64,000 nt of DNA from Ureaplasma sp. ES3154-GEN (GCF_025780075.1 NZ_JAOXHM010000004.1:1-64000); one strand, 5' to 3'. Positions 33,253 to 44,619 are shown, counted from the stretch's first letter. The notes: generated from the letters alone by a model not told the origin. Made by a program: numbers and translations.

Positions 33253-34588
33253 ATCTTGTTTGAATTTTGAAAACAAATCGTAAGTGATTATTTGCTAATT
33301 TAAGTACTAATGTGTGTTTGTCATAGAAATAAATTTCTTCAATTTTAGCATTAGTTTTAGTTAGCGAATCATTAAATTCATTAAATATAAAAGGATTTAA
33401 AATATTTTTAACTAATAAAATATCATTATTTCTGTTGTTAACTATTTTGTTTAATTGTTCAAATTCATCACTGCTTATTTGAATATTTGTTTGTCTTACT
33501 AATTCTAAGTATGTTGGTTGATCAATAGAATATTGGTTTTTATACTTTCTTAAAGCATCAAAATAGTTAACGAACAAATTTTGCTTATCTTTATAAACTA
33601 ACGGGGTGAAATTACCATAAAAAGCACAACCAAATTGTTCTTTAATTTCTAAACCACCTCAGTAGATCCCGATTTGATTTTGGTTTTGATCAACAATCAT
33701 TGATCCGCTAGCTCCACCACCTAAATTAAAATTTTTGATGCCAATATCATAGCTACTGTATTTTTTTTCGACTCTTCGATTATTTGAATATTTGTGATTA
33801 TAATAAATAATGGGGTTATCAGCGCGATAGTTTTCTTCGTTTGCGTTCAAAATATAATCATTTAATTTATTGATTTTTTGCTCATGAAAACTAATATATG
33901 TATGACTTTGCGAACGGGGATAACCGACACCGGTAATCATACTATTTGAGCGTACATTGGCATATGAAATACCAGTAGTTGGATCAAAGTTTTTAAGAAC
34001 GGGATTGGTGTTATAAATATTTTTATTAACACTTAAGCGGATGATAGCTAAATCACTTGCTTGATTTTCATATTGGCTCTGGCTATTATCACCTACAATC
34101 ATTAAATCAAAACCCTGTTTGTTAAAGCTATTTGGTTGATAACTATGAATAACTTTGTTTTTTTGGTATTCAACTAGACGATGGTCAAAATTTTTTTCTG
34201 TTAATACCGCATTTCCTAATGTTAAAGTTGCATTATTAAAATTTTTGGAAACTGCAGAAATAACGTGGATATTTGTTGCGATGTAATAAGTACGAATATC
34301 TTGTAATAAGTCATATGGCTCAAAATCGAAAATTCATCCGGTTCCATAGATATGATCGATCGTTTGACTTTCAGGATTATAATAATTAAAATGTAAGGAT
34401 AAACTGCGTTGATATGCATGTTGAAAACTTTTATTTTCTTTAAAAACTTTATATGTAATTGGGGTTATTTCGGAATTTATATTACACGAAAAAGCACAAC
34501 TAGTAACACTAGTTGTGATTAAAAGCGAAACAGGTATAACAGTACATAAAATAATTTTTGCAGTTTTTGTTTTTTTAAAATACGACAA
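33251..34588 (-). CDS. DUF31-family serine protease lipoprotein
   Basis: 445 residues. Signal peptide ends in lipobox V-T-S-C (Cys31) with a second Cys at 35. A trypsin-like triad is visible: His108 in Y-Y-I-A-T-N-I-H-V, Asp179 in A-S-D-L-A-I-I-R-L, Ser294 in G-G-G-A-S-G-S-M. G-T-G-W before the His fits the oxidised barrel of this family. The ~135 residues after the Ser are helical and of unknown role. It starts 3 nt after the second FecCD permease, so it is the third cistron of that operon. Target unknown; cleavage of a host iron or haem carrier is only a guess. Confidence 0.85.
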
Positions 34589-34591
34589 GGA

Positions 34592-35707
34592 CTACACCTT
34601 TTCTTTTTTGGATATTAATATTATAAAGTATGGAGCAATTAAAATGGGAGTACTTAGGTTGACTCATTCTTGCTTAAAGCTTAAACCGAAATATAAAATC
34701 AACACCGCTGATAGATAAATTGAAGCTCCCATTGCTCCTGACATTGCAATTCCTTTCTTGAAATTGCTTCGTTGAATACGAATTGCTATGTTTGATGCAA
34801 CTAGGCCAATGAAGATCAAATTCCCGTTCATTGCATAACTAGCACCAACCATTAGTGCAACAATTGCAAATGTCAAGACTGAATATAATTTAACATTGAT
34901 TCCTAACTGATTTGCAACTTGTTGATTTGCGGCAATAATTCGGATTTTATTACTAATTAGTGCAAGTACAAAGAAACCGCAAACTACCATCGCAAAAGCA
35001 ATATACAATGGTGTAAAACTATGATTTAACTCTCCGTGATGATCATTGATTGTTGACATTAAAGGAGTTAGCGAACCAGAAGCTAATCTATTTAAAAAAA
35101 CAAAACCAAGCTTTTGTAAATAAATATTTGCAATGACAGGAACAATTGCAAGGACGATAAAATTGATAATAATACCGGTTAAAATCATTTTTTTAAAATT
35201 AAAGCGTTCGTTTTCTCGACAGAAATAATAGTAAATAACCAATAAAATTAACGGAGTCAAAAAGAAAATAATTGGTTGGATACTTGTTAAATCATAAAGC
35301 GTTTGGGCGTTAACATCATTAAAACCAATAACAACCAATAGTAAAACCATAGATAATAAATTAATGTTTCCAATTCCGATAATGGAACTATCAGCAAACC
35401 GGTTTTTAGTTAGAGTTTGAATTAAATAGGCTCCAACACCTAAAACTAAGCCAGACAAAAAGATTTGGATAACTAAAAAAGCGGCTTGTTTTATTCGAAA
35501 AATACGGGTATTTTCGTCGGGTGCATTATAAAAAAAATCTAAATCTAACCAGTTGAATGATCCAATCATTAAAATAGTGAATAAAACAAGCATAATCACA
35601 ATTGAAATTAATAAGTGAATCCATCCGCGCAGGTGTATTGTTCTTAAAGGATTCACAAATGTTCAGGCACGGTTTCATTTAGAAATAGAGGGTGCTGATT
35701 GATTCAT
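34592..35707 (-). CDS. FecCD-family ABC transporter permease (second gene)
   Basis: 371 residues with TGA Trps near both ends. GGAGTATAAA precedes the ATG at 35707. About ten hydrophobic helices; L-G-V-G-A-Y-L-I-Q-T-L-T-K-N and A-A-N-Q-Q-V-A-N-Q-L-G-I-N-V match the FecCD (BtuC) permease pattern, including the loop that docks the ATPase. S-G-A-M-G-A-S-I-Y-L is the usual late Gly-rich helix. Likely imports an Fe-siderophore, haem or cobalamin-like ligand. Begins one base after the stop of the first permease. Confidence 0.88.
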
Positions 35708-35708
35708 T

Positions 35709-36743
35709 TTATACTCCTTGATTAATTTTGCGACGTTTTAAAATATATATAAACACTGGTAAAGAAATTATGGCGATAATAATTTGGATTCCTCCTAATT
35801 GGATTTCTGAAATTCATGATCCGAAATTTAAAATCATTGTGCCTAACAAACCAGTAATTAACATTTGCAATAGTGCATTTGTGTGTTTAAAGATACGTGT
35901 GACAATAATACTAATTACAACGCCGAAAAAGACAATTAATCCTAAAGAAAGCGCAGCAGTAATTGTAATAATTACCAGGCAGAACGCAACTACCCAGTAA
36001 ATTAAATCAACCTTGATCCCTAATGAACGCGCTAACATTAAATCACGTTTCATAATATCAATTTTTTTTCATAAAAACATAATAATTAATGTGGGGATAA
36101 TCAATAAAAAAACTGAAAAACCAAATTGAGTCACATTGACCCCGTTAGAACTGCTAACATTTAAATATGATGCTCACCGTCCAACGGTGTTAGGTGAATG
36201 AGTTACTAAAATTACATTAATTGCTACAGCAATTGATCCAATTGCAAAAGCAATTAAAATTGGTTTAAACCCGTTATTATTAATTTTGCCTTTAGTTAAA
36301 ATAAAATTAACAAGAATCAAAATAGAACATAACGCTAGCCCTATTAAATATCTAATTAATAAATTGGGAATATACTCGGCAGTGCTGACAGCAGAAATAG
36401 CAATTGCTAAAGTAATTGTGGGTGTAAAACCTAATGTTGTTGGCCCTGACAAATCATTTTTTGTAGTGATTTGAATGGCAATAGTTCCAACACCTAATGA
36501 AAAACCAACTAAAGGAGTAATTAGAGCTGGATAAACTGAATAACGAAAAAAAATTGAGTTTTCGGGTTGCAAATAATCAGTACTTAAAGATTTACCAATA
36601 TATAAAAGGTTAATAATAAAAAATATTAAACTTGTAATGCTAATTAAACTAATAAAAAGAATCTGGTACCAACGCATTTTATTTTTGTGGTAAAAAATTT
36701 GGTTATTTATAGAATTTGTTTTATTATTATTAAATTGGTACAT
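35709..36743 (-). CDS. FecCD-family ABC transporter permease (first gene)
   Basis: 344 residues, first cistron of the operon. G-F-S-L-G-V-G-T-I-A-I-Q-I-T-T-K-N-D-L-S-G-P-T-T-L-G matches the P-x-x-L-G segment of FecCD permeases, and L-M-L-A-R-S-L-G-I-K-V-D matches the ATPase-coupling loop. Trp codons include TGA at 36176 and 35816. It probably pairs with the next permease as a heterodimer. No FecE-type ATPase or binding protein gene is within the window. Confidence 0.88.
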
Positions 36744-36906
36744 AAAAATTACTGTCTTTACCTTATAATATATTGTTATTATTATAATTTATATATTTTT
36801 AAATTGCAGTAATATTGCACAATTTTCTTGAATAAAAATATTTTTTATTTTTCTTGACATTGTATAAAAAAATAATTATAATATTATAGTGCTTTTAAGA
36901 GCATAT
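36744..36906. promoter_or_regulatory. Divergent promoter region, FecCD operon / tRNA cluster
   Basis: Plus strand: perfect consensus TTGACA (36854-36859), 17-bp spacer, TATAAT (36877-36882), driving the tRNAs. Minus strand: TATAAT-like A/T-rich sequence around 36775-36795 for the permeases. A direct repeat ATTGCAG (36803) and ATTGCAC (36814), 11 bp apart, lies between and could bind a regulator. Confidence 0.75.
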
Positions 36907-36981
36907 GGCTACATAGCTCAGCGGTAGAGCAACCGGCTGTTAACCGGTTGGTCGCAAGTTCGATCCTTGCTGTAGCCGCCA
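36907..36981 (+). tRNA. tRNA-Asn (GUU)
   Basis: Acceptor GGCTACA/TGTAGCC, anticodon loop CTGTTAA, encoded CCA. First of six tRNAs. Confidence 0.95.
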
Positions 36982-36982
36982 T

Positions 36983-37059
36983 GGCCTGTTGGTGAAGCGA
37001 CTTAACACACACGCCTTTCACGCGTGCATTCACGGGTTTGAATCCCGTACAGGTCACCA
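36983..37059 (+). tRNA. tRNA-Glu (UUC)
   Basis: Anticodon stem CACGC/GCGTG with loop CTTTCAC, acceptor GGCCTGT/ACAGGTC, encoded CCA. Confidence 0.93.
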
Positions 37060-37093
37060 TTTAAAATTAATTAAAACAACTATGTTTGTTTCT

Positions 37094-37169
37094 GGAGTGC
37101 TAGCTCAGTTGGGAGAGCATCTGCCTTACAAGCAGAGGGTCGGGGGTTCGAGTCCCTCGCACTCCACCA
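37094..37169 (+). tRNA. tRNA-Val (UAC)
   Basis: Acceptor GGAGTGC/GCACTCC, loop CTTACAA, encoded CCA. Confidence 0.95.
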
Positions 37170-37170
37170 T

Positions 37171-37246
<76 letters not shown>

Positions 37247-37257
37247 TTAAAATTTAG

Positions 37258-37287
37258 TTCCTATCTATCATTATGATAGGTAGGAAT
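37258..37287 (+). other. Hairpin between tRNA-Thr and tRNA-Lys
   Basis: TTCCTATCTATCA / TGATAGGTAGGAA, 13 bp with one G-T wobble, loop TTA. It lacks a following T-run, so a processing signal is more likely than a terminator. Confidence 0.6.
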
Positions 37288-37291
37288 TTGT

Positions 37292-37367
37292 GCTCTGTTA
37301 GCTCAGTCGGTAGAGCAACTGACTCTTAATCAGTGGGTCGCGGGTTCGAACCCCTCACAGAGCACCA
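37292..37367 (+). tRNA. tRNA-Lys (CUU)
   Basis: Acceptor GCTCTGT/ACAGAGC, loop CTCTTAA, encoded CCA. Confidence 0.95.
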
Positions 37368-37372
37368 TTAAC

Positions 37373-37456
37373 GCGCTTGTGGCGGAATGGCAGACGCGCT
37401 AGACTTAGGATCTAGTACTTTGCGGTGTAAGAGTTCAAGTCTCTTCAAGCGCACCA
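37373..37456 (+). tRNA. tRNA-Leu (UAG)
   Basis: Class II tRNA with variable arm, acceptor GCGCTTG/CAAGCGC, loop CTTAGGA, encoded CCA. Confidence 0.95.
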
Positions 37457-37466
37457 TTAAAAATTT

Positions 37467-37497
37467 AAAACTTTGTCTCACAGACAAAGTTTTTTTC
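37467..37497 (+). terminator. Terminator of tRNA cluster 1
   Basis: AAACTTTGTCT / AGACAAAGTTT stem, loop CAC, then a T-run. Confidence 0.88.
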
Positions 37498-37564
37498 TTT
37501 TTATAAAATTTTTTATTGTTGCTAAATAATTAGGTAGAATTAACCAACTAAAGCTATTCTTCGC

Positions 37565-37602
37565 TATAATTATATAAATGTTTTGTGATAACAATTATCT
37601 CA
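37565..37602 (+). promoter_or_regulatory. PI-PLC promoter -10 with downstream palindrome
   Basis: TATAAT at 37565-37570. TGTGATAACAATTATCTCA (37584-37602) is a palindrome with a 3-base centre and one mismatch, placed between the expected start site and the ATG. It looks like a dimer-bound operator. Confidence 0.55.
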
Positions 37603-37610
37603 AATAAAGA

Positions 37611-38765
37611 ATGAATACAAATAATATGATTAAAAAGACAAAAAATAAAAAAATAGCTTATGCACTGTGGGGGACAACTCTATCTTTATTAGCAATTAGT
37701 ACGGCAGCTATCCCTCCTGCGCTGTTAGTTCAAAAAACATCAAAACCAACAGAATTAAGCACAATTTTATTCAATAAAAATATTCATAAACACTCAAGCC
37801 TTCAGTGGTGATTATGATCGCATCGTAAAATAAACAAAAAACATAAAAAACAATACCCGCAAGATGCATATAGTGCGAATGAATATACATCTTTAAATAA
37901 TAAGGAATGAATGAAAAAATTAGACGATAGCAAATCAATTGCAGAAGTTAATATTCCTGGAACCCATGATTCAGCAATGTATGATGGATATGGGTGAGCT
38001 TATTTTTTTGGTAAACCATGAGCAAAGACACAGTCAAAAAATTTTGCTGAACAATTAAAACAAGGGATTCGTTATTTTGATTTACGAATTAATCAAAATT
38101 TAGAATTAATACATGGGATTACCTACTCAAAAACTAATTTCCAAGAAGTATTAGGGATTTTTTCGCAGTTTTTAGCGCAAAATCCAAGTGAATTTTTAAT
38201 GGTGCGAATTAAATCAGAAAATTATAAAGGTAATAATCGTAGCTGATTTGAAAAAGATTATGAGAATAAGGTTTTTAATCAACTGAAAAACTATAGTAAT
38301 CAATTATACAAAAATAACGAAATAAGAAAACCTGGTTGACCAACTGTTGGTGAAATGCGCGGAAAAATGATTATCTTTAATAATCTAAATGACCACATTT
38401 CTAATAATACTGATTTTGGACCAAAATGAAATGAATCATTCAAACACGGTTCTGCCTGATTTACGATTCAAGATGATTATAAAAGTTTTAGTTATGCAAA
38501 ACTGAATACAATTATTAATCACTCTGCCTTGTCAAACAATAAATGAGGAAAGAATAATTTATTTATTAACCACATTTCGCACTCTAATTGAAGATCGACA
38601 GTTTGAGCATTCAATACATGAATGCTTGAACACGTGCAAGACTGAATTGACATTTGAAATAAAGCTGATAAACAACGCAATTTTGGGGTTGTAGTTATGG
38701 ATTATCCAGGTGATGGAATGGTACAAAGAATTATTGATTTAAATAAAAAAAGTATTAAAAAATAA
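37611..38765 (+). CDS. Secreted or membrane-anchored phosphatidylinositol-specific phospholipase C-like protein
   Basis: 384 residues. A hydrophobic N-terminal segment (about 15-42) without a lipobox Cys suggests a signal peptide or anchor. The PI-PLC X domain has the first catalytic His in A-E-V-N-I-P-G-T-H-D-S-A (about 127), Q-G-I-R-Y-F-D-L-R-I, and the second His in L-I-H-G-I-T-Y. It would cleave inositol phospholipids or GPI-type anchors outside the cell. Many Trp are TGA. ATG 37626 is an alternative start, as neither has a clear ribosome site. Single-gene unit. Confidence 0.85.
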
Positions 38766-38766
38766 G

Positions 38767-38800
38767 AAAAACCTTTTAATTCGTTTAAAAGGTTTTTTTA
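38767..38800 (+). terminator. Terminator after PI-PLC
   Basis: AAAAACCTTTTAA / TTAAAAGGTTTTT with a short TTCGT loop and T-run. Confidence 0.85.
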
Positions 38801-38900
38801 TTAGCGTATAAGGATAGCAATATCATCTTTTTTTATTTATAATATTAAAAGAGTAAATTGCAAAAGTTGATTTATATTATTACAAAAAGGAAGATAAAAT

Positions 38901-39812
38901 ATGACAAAAGTTGAATTAGTTAAAGAATTACGTGCACGCACGCAAGCAGGAATGTCTGACTGTATTAAGGCGTTAGAAAAATCAGATAATGACATTGAAA
39001 AAGCAATTATTTGACTACGTGAAAACGGGGCTATTAAGGCTGCTAGTAAATTAAATAATGCCGCAACAGATGGTGTTGTTTTAACAAAACAAACAGATAC
39101 AAAAGCAGTAATGATTGAAGTAAATACACAAACAGATTTTGTTGCCAAAAATGAACAATTTTTAGCATTAGCAAACACAATTTTAGATACTGCCCTTGAA
39201 CAAGTTGAAGAAGACTCTGATTTTGAAAAATTACTAATTAACGGAAAACCAATTGCGGAAGCTGGATTAGATCTAACTGCAATTATTGGGGAAAAAATTG
39301 CATTCCGTCGTGGTGTTGTTTTGAAAGCAAACAGCAACCAAACACTAGGTTCATATACACACAACAATAAACGTGTAGGCGCAATTGTTTTGGTTGATAA
39401 CAAAATTGACACAGAAATTGTGCGTAATGTTGCGATGCATGCTGCTGCAATGCGCCCTAAATATTTAAATGCAGCTGCTGTAGATGCAGAATGATTGGCT
39501 AATGAAAAAGAAATTATTACTAACCAAGTAAATAACGATCCTGTTACATTTGAAAAAATGGCAAAATTAGCAGATGATAAAAAAACAATGATTTTAGAAA
39601 AAACAATTGAAGGTCGTTTAAACAAAATTTTAAAAGAAAATTGCTTAGTTGACCAATCATACTTTAAAGAACCAGGATTAACAATTGCTCAATATCTAGC
39701 ACAAGCAAAAGCAACTGCCGTTGGTTACTTCGCTTTCGAAGTTGGTGACGGAATGGAAAAAAAACCTGAAATGAGTTTCGCAGACGAAGTTGCTGCTCAA
39801 ATGAAAAAATAA
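38901..39812 (+). CDS. tsf: Elongation factor Ts
   Basis: 303 residues, nucleotide-exchange factor for EF-Tu. UBA-like N-terminus [16 protein letters not shown], then [13 protein letters not shown], the EF-Tu contact. TATAAT at 38838-38843 and AAAGGAAG before the ATG. The usual neighbour rpsB is not here. Confidence 0.96.
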
Positions 39813-39830
39813 TATATTAATAGTAAAATG

Positions 39831-39858
39831 AATAGAAAGTTTAATCTTTCTATTTTTT
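39831..39858 (+). terminator. Terminator or attenuator between tsf and pyrH
   Basis: AATAGAAAG (39831-39839) / CTTTCTATT (39846-39854), followed by Ts. Confidence 0.7.
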
Positions 39859-39885
39859 CAAGTATTGACATAACGGAGGAAAAAT

Positions 39886-40593
39886 ATGCATAATAAAAAA
39901 CACATCTTATTAAAAATATCAGGTGCTGCTTTAAAAACATCTGATGAATCAATATTAGATGTGCAAAAAATTAATGATTTAGCATCACAAATTAAAATAT
40001 TAAAAACAGATTATTTAATTTCCATCGTCGTTGGTGGAGGAAATATTTGACGAGGCAATACTGCTGATGAATTAAAAATGGATAGAAGTATGTCTGATAA
40101 CATGGGAATGTTAGCAACTATGATTAACGGGTTATCAATTGCAAATGTTTTACAAAATTATGGAATAGACGCAGTTGTTTTATCTTCAATTGACACCCCA
40201 GCATTTGTAGTTTCTGCAAATACCAAAACAATCAATGAAGCAATTAAAAATGATCAAGTAATGATTTTTGTTGGTGGAACAGGTTATCCATTTTTTAGCA
40301 CTGATTCATGCGCTGCTATTCGTGCTGCACAGACAAAGTCTGAACTCATTTTAATGGGAAAAAATGGAGTTGATGGGGTTTATAGTGATGACCCCAAGAT
40401 CAATTCAAATGCTGTTTTTTATGATGAACTAACATATCATGATGCTTTAAATAAAAAACTCAAAGTAATGGATCAAACAGCCCTAGCATTATGTCAGGAA
40501 AACAAAATACAAACAATTGTTTTTAATATTGATCAAGAAAACGCAATCGTTAATGTTTTAAACAATAACTTAAAACGCACTTTAATGAAATAA
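39886..40593 (+). CDS. pyrH: UMP kinase
   Basis: 235 residues, amino-acid-kinase fold. L-L-K-I-S-G-A-A-L at the start, V-V-G-G-G-N-I-W-R-G (Trp TGA), M-G-M-L-A-T-M-I-N-G, and D-G-V-Y-S-D-D-P-K. It phosphorylates UMP to UDP, upstream of CTP synthase (60491). Strong CGGAGGA site. Confidence 0.96.
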
Positions 40594-40610
40594 AATGAAG
40601 AGGTATAAAT

Positions 40611-41162
40611 ATGGATTTTAAAATTTATGAAAATAAAATGAATAGCGAAAAAGATCACGTTTTAAAATGAATGCAAAGTGAATTTGCTAAATTGCGTACT
40701 GGACGCGCTACACCCGGGGTATTGGATGGTATTCTTGCTGACTACTATGGTAGTCCAACACCAATTAACCAAATGGCAAATATTAATGTTATGGATGCTC
40801 GCACATTAGTTATCAAACCTTATGATAAGAGTACGATTAAAAATATTAATACGGCAATTAATGCTTCTAATTTAGGGATTAATCCACTGGTTGATGCAGA
40901 TGTGATTCGATTAACATTTCCAGCACCAACAGAAGAATTACGTAAAGATTTAGTAAAAAAAGCAAAACAAATCAGTGAAGATACAAAAGTTAAAGTGCGT
41001 AAAATTCGTCAAAATTTACAAGATGAATTCAAAAAAGATACTTCAGCTTTAGAAGATGATAAGAAATTTTTTCAAACAAAATTAGATGAATTAACTAAAA
41101 AAGTTAATAAAGAGATTGAAGATCTTTTTGCAAACAAAGAAAAAGATATCTTAACTATTTAG
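40611..41162 (+). CDS. frr: Ribosome recycling factor
   Basis: 183 residues; L-R-T-G-R-A-T-P and L-V-K-K-A-K-Q-I-S-E-D-T-K-V-K-V-R-K-I-R identify RRF. Its start lies in M-D-F-K-I-Y-E-N-K-M, with an AAGAGG site. Confidence 0.95.
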
Positions 41163-41172
41163 ATTTTTATTA

Positions 41173-42300
41173 ATGCCTTACCAAATACAACAACAAACAT
41201 TATCTGATATAAAAAATAAAAAACCAAAAGATTTAAAATCTAGATTTTTAATCGGAATTGGAATTATTAGTTTTTTTTGTGTTTTTGTTCTTTTTAATAG
41301 TTTAGCTGATTTCAACTTACTAACTATTTCATCATTGTATCCTTTATCTCTAATAACGAAATTTGTATTATTAGCAATGGGCATATTAATGTGAATGGTA
41401 TTGCTAGGCTTTGTTATTTATGAATTTAATAAAAATTTTTTTCAGAATAATCATAAGACCCTAATTATTAATATGTTTATTATAATAATTAGTTCACTTG
41501 CATCAATTTGTTTATTAATTACAATCCGCCATATAGGGACTAAATTTAATGGATTTTCTAATGAATTATCAACTTATCATTCCAAAGAAATCTCGAAGAG
41601 TTATTGATCAATTAATGCAGGTTTTTTATTTTTAGTTTTACTAATAAATATTCCAATGATTGCACTTAATAAACAATTGAACTGGCAAAAAAAATTGTTA
41701 GCTATTATAGTTTTGGGCTTAATTTTTTCGTTTATAACAGGAACATATTATTTGATTATTTTGCGTAATTGAGTTGTGTGAACACTGTTATTGTTACTCG
41801 TTATTTTATCTGACACCTTTGCTTATGTTGGGGGCAAAGTATTTGGGAAAAGAAAAATTTTTCCCAAATACTCACCGAATAAAACATGGGAAGGTTTTGC
41901 TATAGGTTTAAGCGTTGCAACAGTTATTATTCTTGGGTTAATCTTAGTTTTGATTTGAAGAACTAACCTTTCCCGATTTATTCCTGAGAATCAAATGCAA
42001 AGCGAATTTAATTTATTAAATAATGAATTTTTAGTTAGCTTTTATGGTGTTAGTTTTTTTCATTATTTAAGTAACACACCATGACTTTTAATTTTTATTG
42101 TTAGTTGTTTTTTTATACCCTTATTATCAATACTTTCTACATATGGGGATCTTTTTTTTAGTTATGTTAAACGAGTATTTATGATTAAGGACTATTCAAA
42201 TTTACTTGGTAGTCATGGGGGATTTTTAGACCGGATTGATGCACAAATATGCACAATCAGCATTTATTTTTTAGTTGCCCAAATTGTCGATATTATTTAA
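41173..42300 (+). CDS. cdsA: Phosphatidate cytidylyltransferase
   Basis: 375 residues, about eight hydrophobic helices. The CDS signature is at the C-terminus: S-Y-V-K-R-x-x-M-I-K-D-Y-S-N-L-L-G-S-H-G-G-F-L-D-R-I-D-A, with S in place of the usual P-G-H-G-G proline-glycine. S-D-T-F-A-Y-V-G-G-K-x-F-G-K and S-P-N-K-T-W-E-G are also present. It makes CDP-diacylglycerol from CTP. Its last 8 bases overlap the end of the convergent minus-strand gene. Confidence 0.93.
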
Positions 42301-42637
42301 AGTTTTGAATTAAATTATAAATTAGTGGTACTTTGTCGACCACTAATTTTATTTGCTTATTAACAATTCGCACATTATCTAAACCAATCCAAACTTGATT
42401 GTTTTTGTGGTATTTGTATTTATAATCAGCGCTATAAATAATGTTGTTAATTTTATATTCTAGCTGTTTAGTTTTTTTAATTTTATGAAAAACATCTCTT
42501 GGAAGATAAAAACTAGATTGGTCAGGTAGCAAATTGTAAGAGCTGTATTGATTAGTTTTTAAACCAAAAGCTAAACCAAGTGACAAAAAAATAGTGATTA
42601 TCAAACTAACTATTAAGATTTGCTTTCAATAAGACAT
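42293..42637 (-). CDS. Small single-span protein coupled to the C39 exporter
   Basis: 114 residues. Start ATG at 42637, 32 nt inside the exporter gene, so translation is coupled. M-S-Y-W-K-Q then one transmembrane helix (about 7-27), then ~85 extracytoplasmic residues rich in Lys, Tyr and Asn. Its place after a C39 exporter suggests an accessory role like the membrane-fusion/accessory proteins of bacteriocin exporters, but it is much shorter and has no HlyD motif I can see. Confidence 0.65.
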
Positions 42638-44588
42638 TTTCAAGATTAATCACCTCGGGAAAATATTGTTCACTAACAGCATCATGACTTACACAAATAA
42701 CAAAGTTGTTTGCTTGCAAGATAGGTAAAAAATTTTGATAAATATAATTTTTAGTGGTTGTTTCAACAGCAGATAGTGCTTCATCCAGTAAAATTAATTT
42801 ATTTTTAAAATTCAGAAGACGTAAAAAGTTTAGTATCTGCTTTTGCCCAGATGAAAATTGATTTGTATCTTCTAAGTTACTAAGCACATTAATTCTTGTT
42901 TTTTGAATTAAATAAACTAATTGGTCATTTTTATTGATGATTGTAGATTCAAGCATTTTTAACAGATTAAAACTAATTAAGCTACTTTGCGCAGGTAGAT
43001 AAATAATATTATTGCTAATGATTTTAGTTCCTAGTTGATGTATTAAATGGTTATTAATAATAATTCTCTTTAATTGAGCTATTCTTTTTAATAATGTTGT
43101 TTTACCACACCCGTTGCTTCCTTTAATTAATGTATGTGTTTTAAAAATAATATTTAAATCAGGTATTTCAATACTTTTAAATTTTTGAATTAAATAGCCA
43201 ATATGATGTTCTCGGTTATTTAAATGAACTAGTTTTTGTATGTTTTGTTCCGCCAGAAGATATTGGGAGCGATGTTGGAAAAAATTGAAAATTTTTCCAA
43301 ATGATTGATACATATTTTGGTGCAAAAAAATTAAATAAGTTAGACTTCCAATATTGGCAAATGATTGCTTATGCATTAAAAGTATACTAGTCAGTCCAAC
43401 TATAAAAATAAATGCTCATTCGCCAAAAACATTAGTCAATAAATTTAAAAAGGAATTTTTAACAATAAGTTTTTGATTTAATAAAAAATGTTTACTAGTT
43501 TCTTTTTGATAATTATCTAATAAGTATTTTAGTTTTGTCTGATCCTGTTCATTTTTAATAAAGTTTAGTAGTTTTTCAAAACTGCTAATTCGGTGATTTT
43601 CATTTTTAATCAACAAGGGTTGATATTTTTGATTAATTTTAAAAGTAATATAATTTAATATGATATTTAGTCCGCTAAAAATTAAACTTATCAAAAGCAA
43701 ATATTTATCAAATACGCCCATTAAAACCATTGTAATCGTACTAAAAAGAATACCCGAAACCATTTGGGAGGTTGTTTGTATTTTATAAGAAACAATTGTT
43801 TCAATATAAGTTGGTATATTGAATAATTCTCCGGTATTTGTTTTATAAAAAAATGTTTGTTCTTTATTTGTTATTCGTTTTAGAGTAGAATATAAGTGAT
43901 ATAGAGTTATCCCATCAGATTTTTTATGGATGAGGATTTGGAGTAATTTTTGTCGTATTTGATTTGTTAAAAAAATAAATGCAAAAAGTAACCCCAATGT
44001 AATTATATTTTTGTGTTCTTTTTGCATTATTCCAAGATCAATCAAAAAGGCAATAAATTTACTTCCTAAAATAGAAAAAAGGATGCCCATTGCTTCTAAC
44101 AAAACAAATCAAAATAAAGTTTGTCAGTGAAAAATTTTGGTGTCTAAAAACCGTTTAATTTCTGGGAATTTAAACTGTTGTGCTGAATGTTTTTTAACAA
44201 AAATAACAACATTTAAAAAAATCATTGCTAAACTAGTGTAAGACATTTGTTGATAATCATTTTGGGGATCATAAATACTAATTGTTTGATTAGCGTGAAA
44301 TTGAGCGACAACAAAATGATTTTGATAGTTATTTTTAACCATTAAAACAACAAATTCATTTGGCGCTTGAGCATACAATTCGTTTAGATCACATTTATAC
44401 GCGGTTGTTTGCAGACCATATATTTCCGCTAGTCTTTCGAACTCCTGAATACTCATTCCGTTTTCATTTAAAATGGCATCATTAAGAATATAGTTTTTAG
44501 GGATCTTTAGACGATAATGATGGTTTACTAGCATATTGAGTACACAAACTCCACATTCGTTATTAGTGGTTTGCCGGATAACTTGCAT
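42606..44588 (-). CDS. C39-peptidase ABC exporter (peptidase-containing transporter)
   Basis: 660 residues, one frame across TGA Trps at 44124, 44109 and 43416. C39 peptidase about 1-130: catalytic Cys12 in Q-T-T-N-N-E-C-G, His91 in Q-N-H-F-V-V-A, Asp107 in Y-D-P, all in family spacing. Six-helix exporter region about 155-440. ATPase about 455-660 with Walker A G-S-N-G-C-G-K-T-T, signature F-S-S-G-Q-K-Q, Walker B L-I-L-L-D-E-A and switch His in V-S-H-D. Such proteins cut a double-glycine leader and export the peptide. No cargo gene is recognised nearby. AAAGGAG precedes the ATG. Confidence 0.9.
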
Positions 44589-44619
44589 AAATTCAACTCC
44601 TTTAATTAAATAACTGCAA

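Noticed and set aside
37584-37602. lac operator
   Set aside because: It shares GATAACAATT with the lac operator, but the symmetry centre differs and no lac genes exist here.
42606-44588. Separate genes for C39 peptidase, membrane part and ATPase
   Set aside because: The three pieces are in one frame joined by TGA codons, and the protein order is that of a single peptidase-containing exporter.
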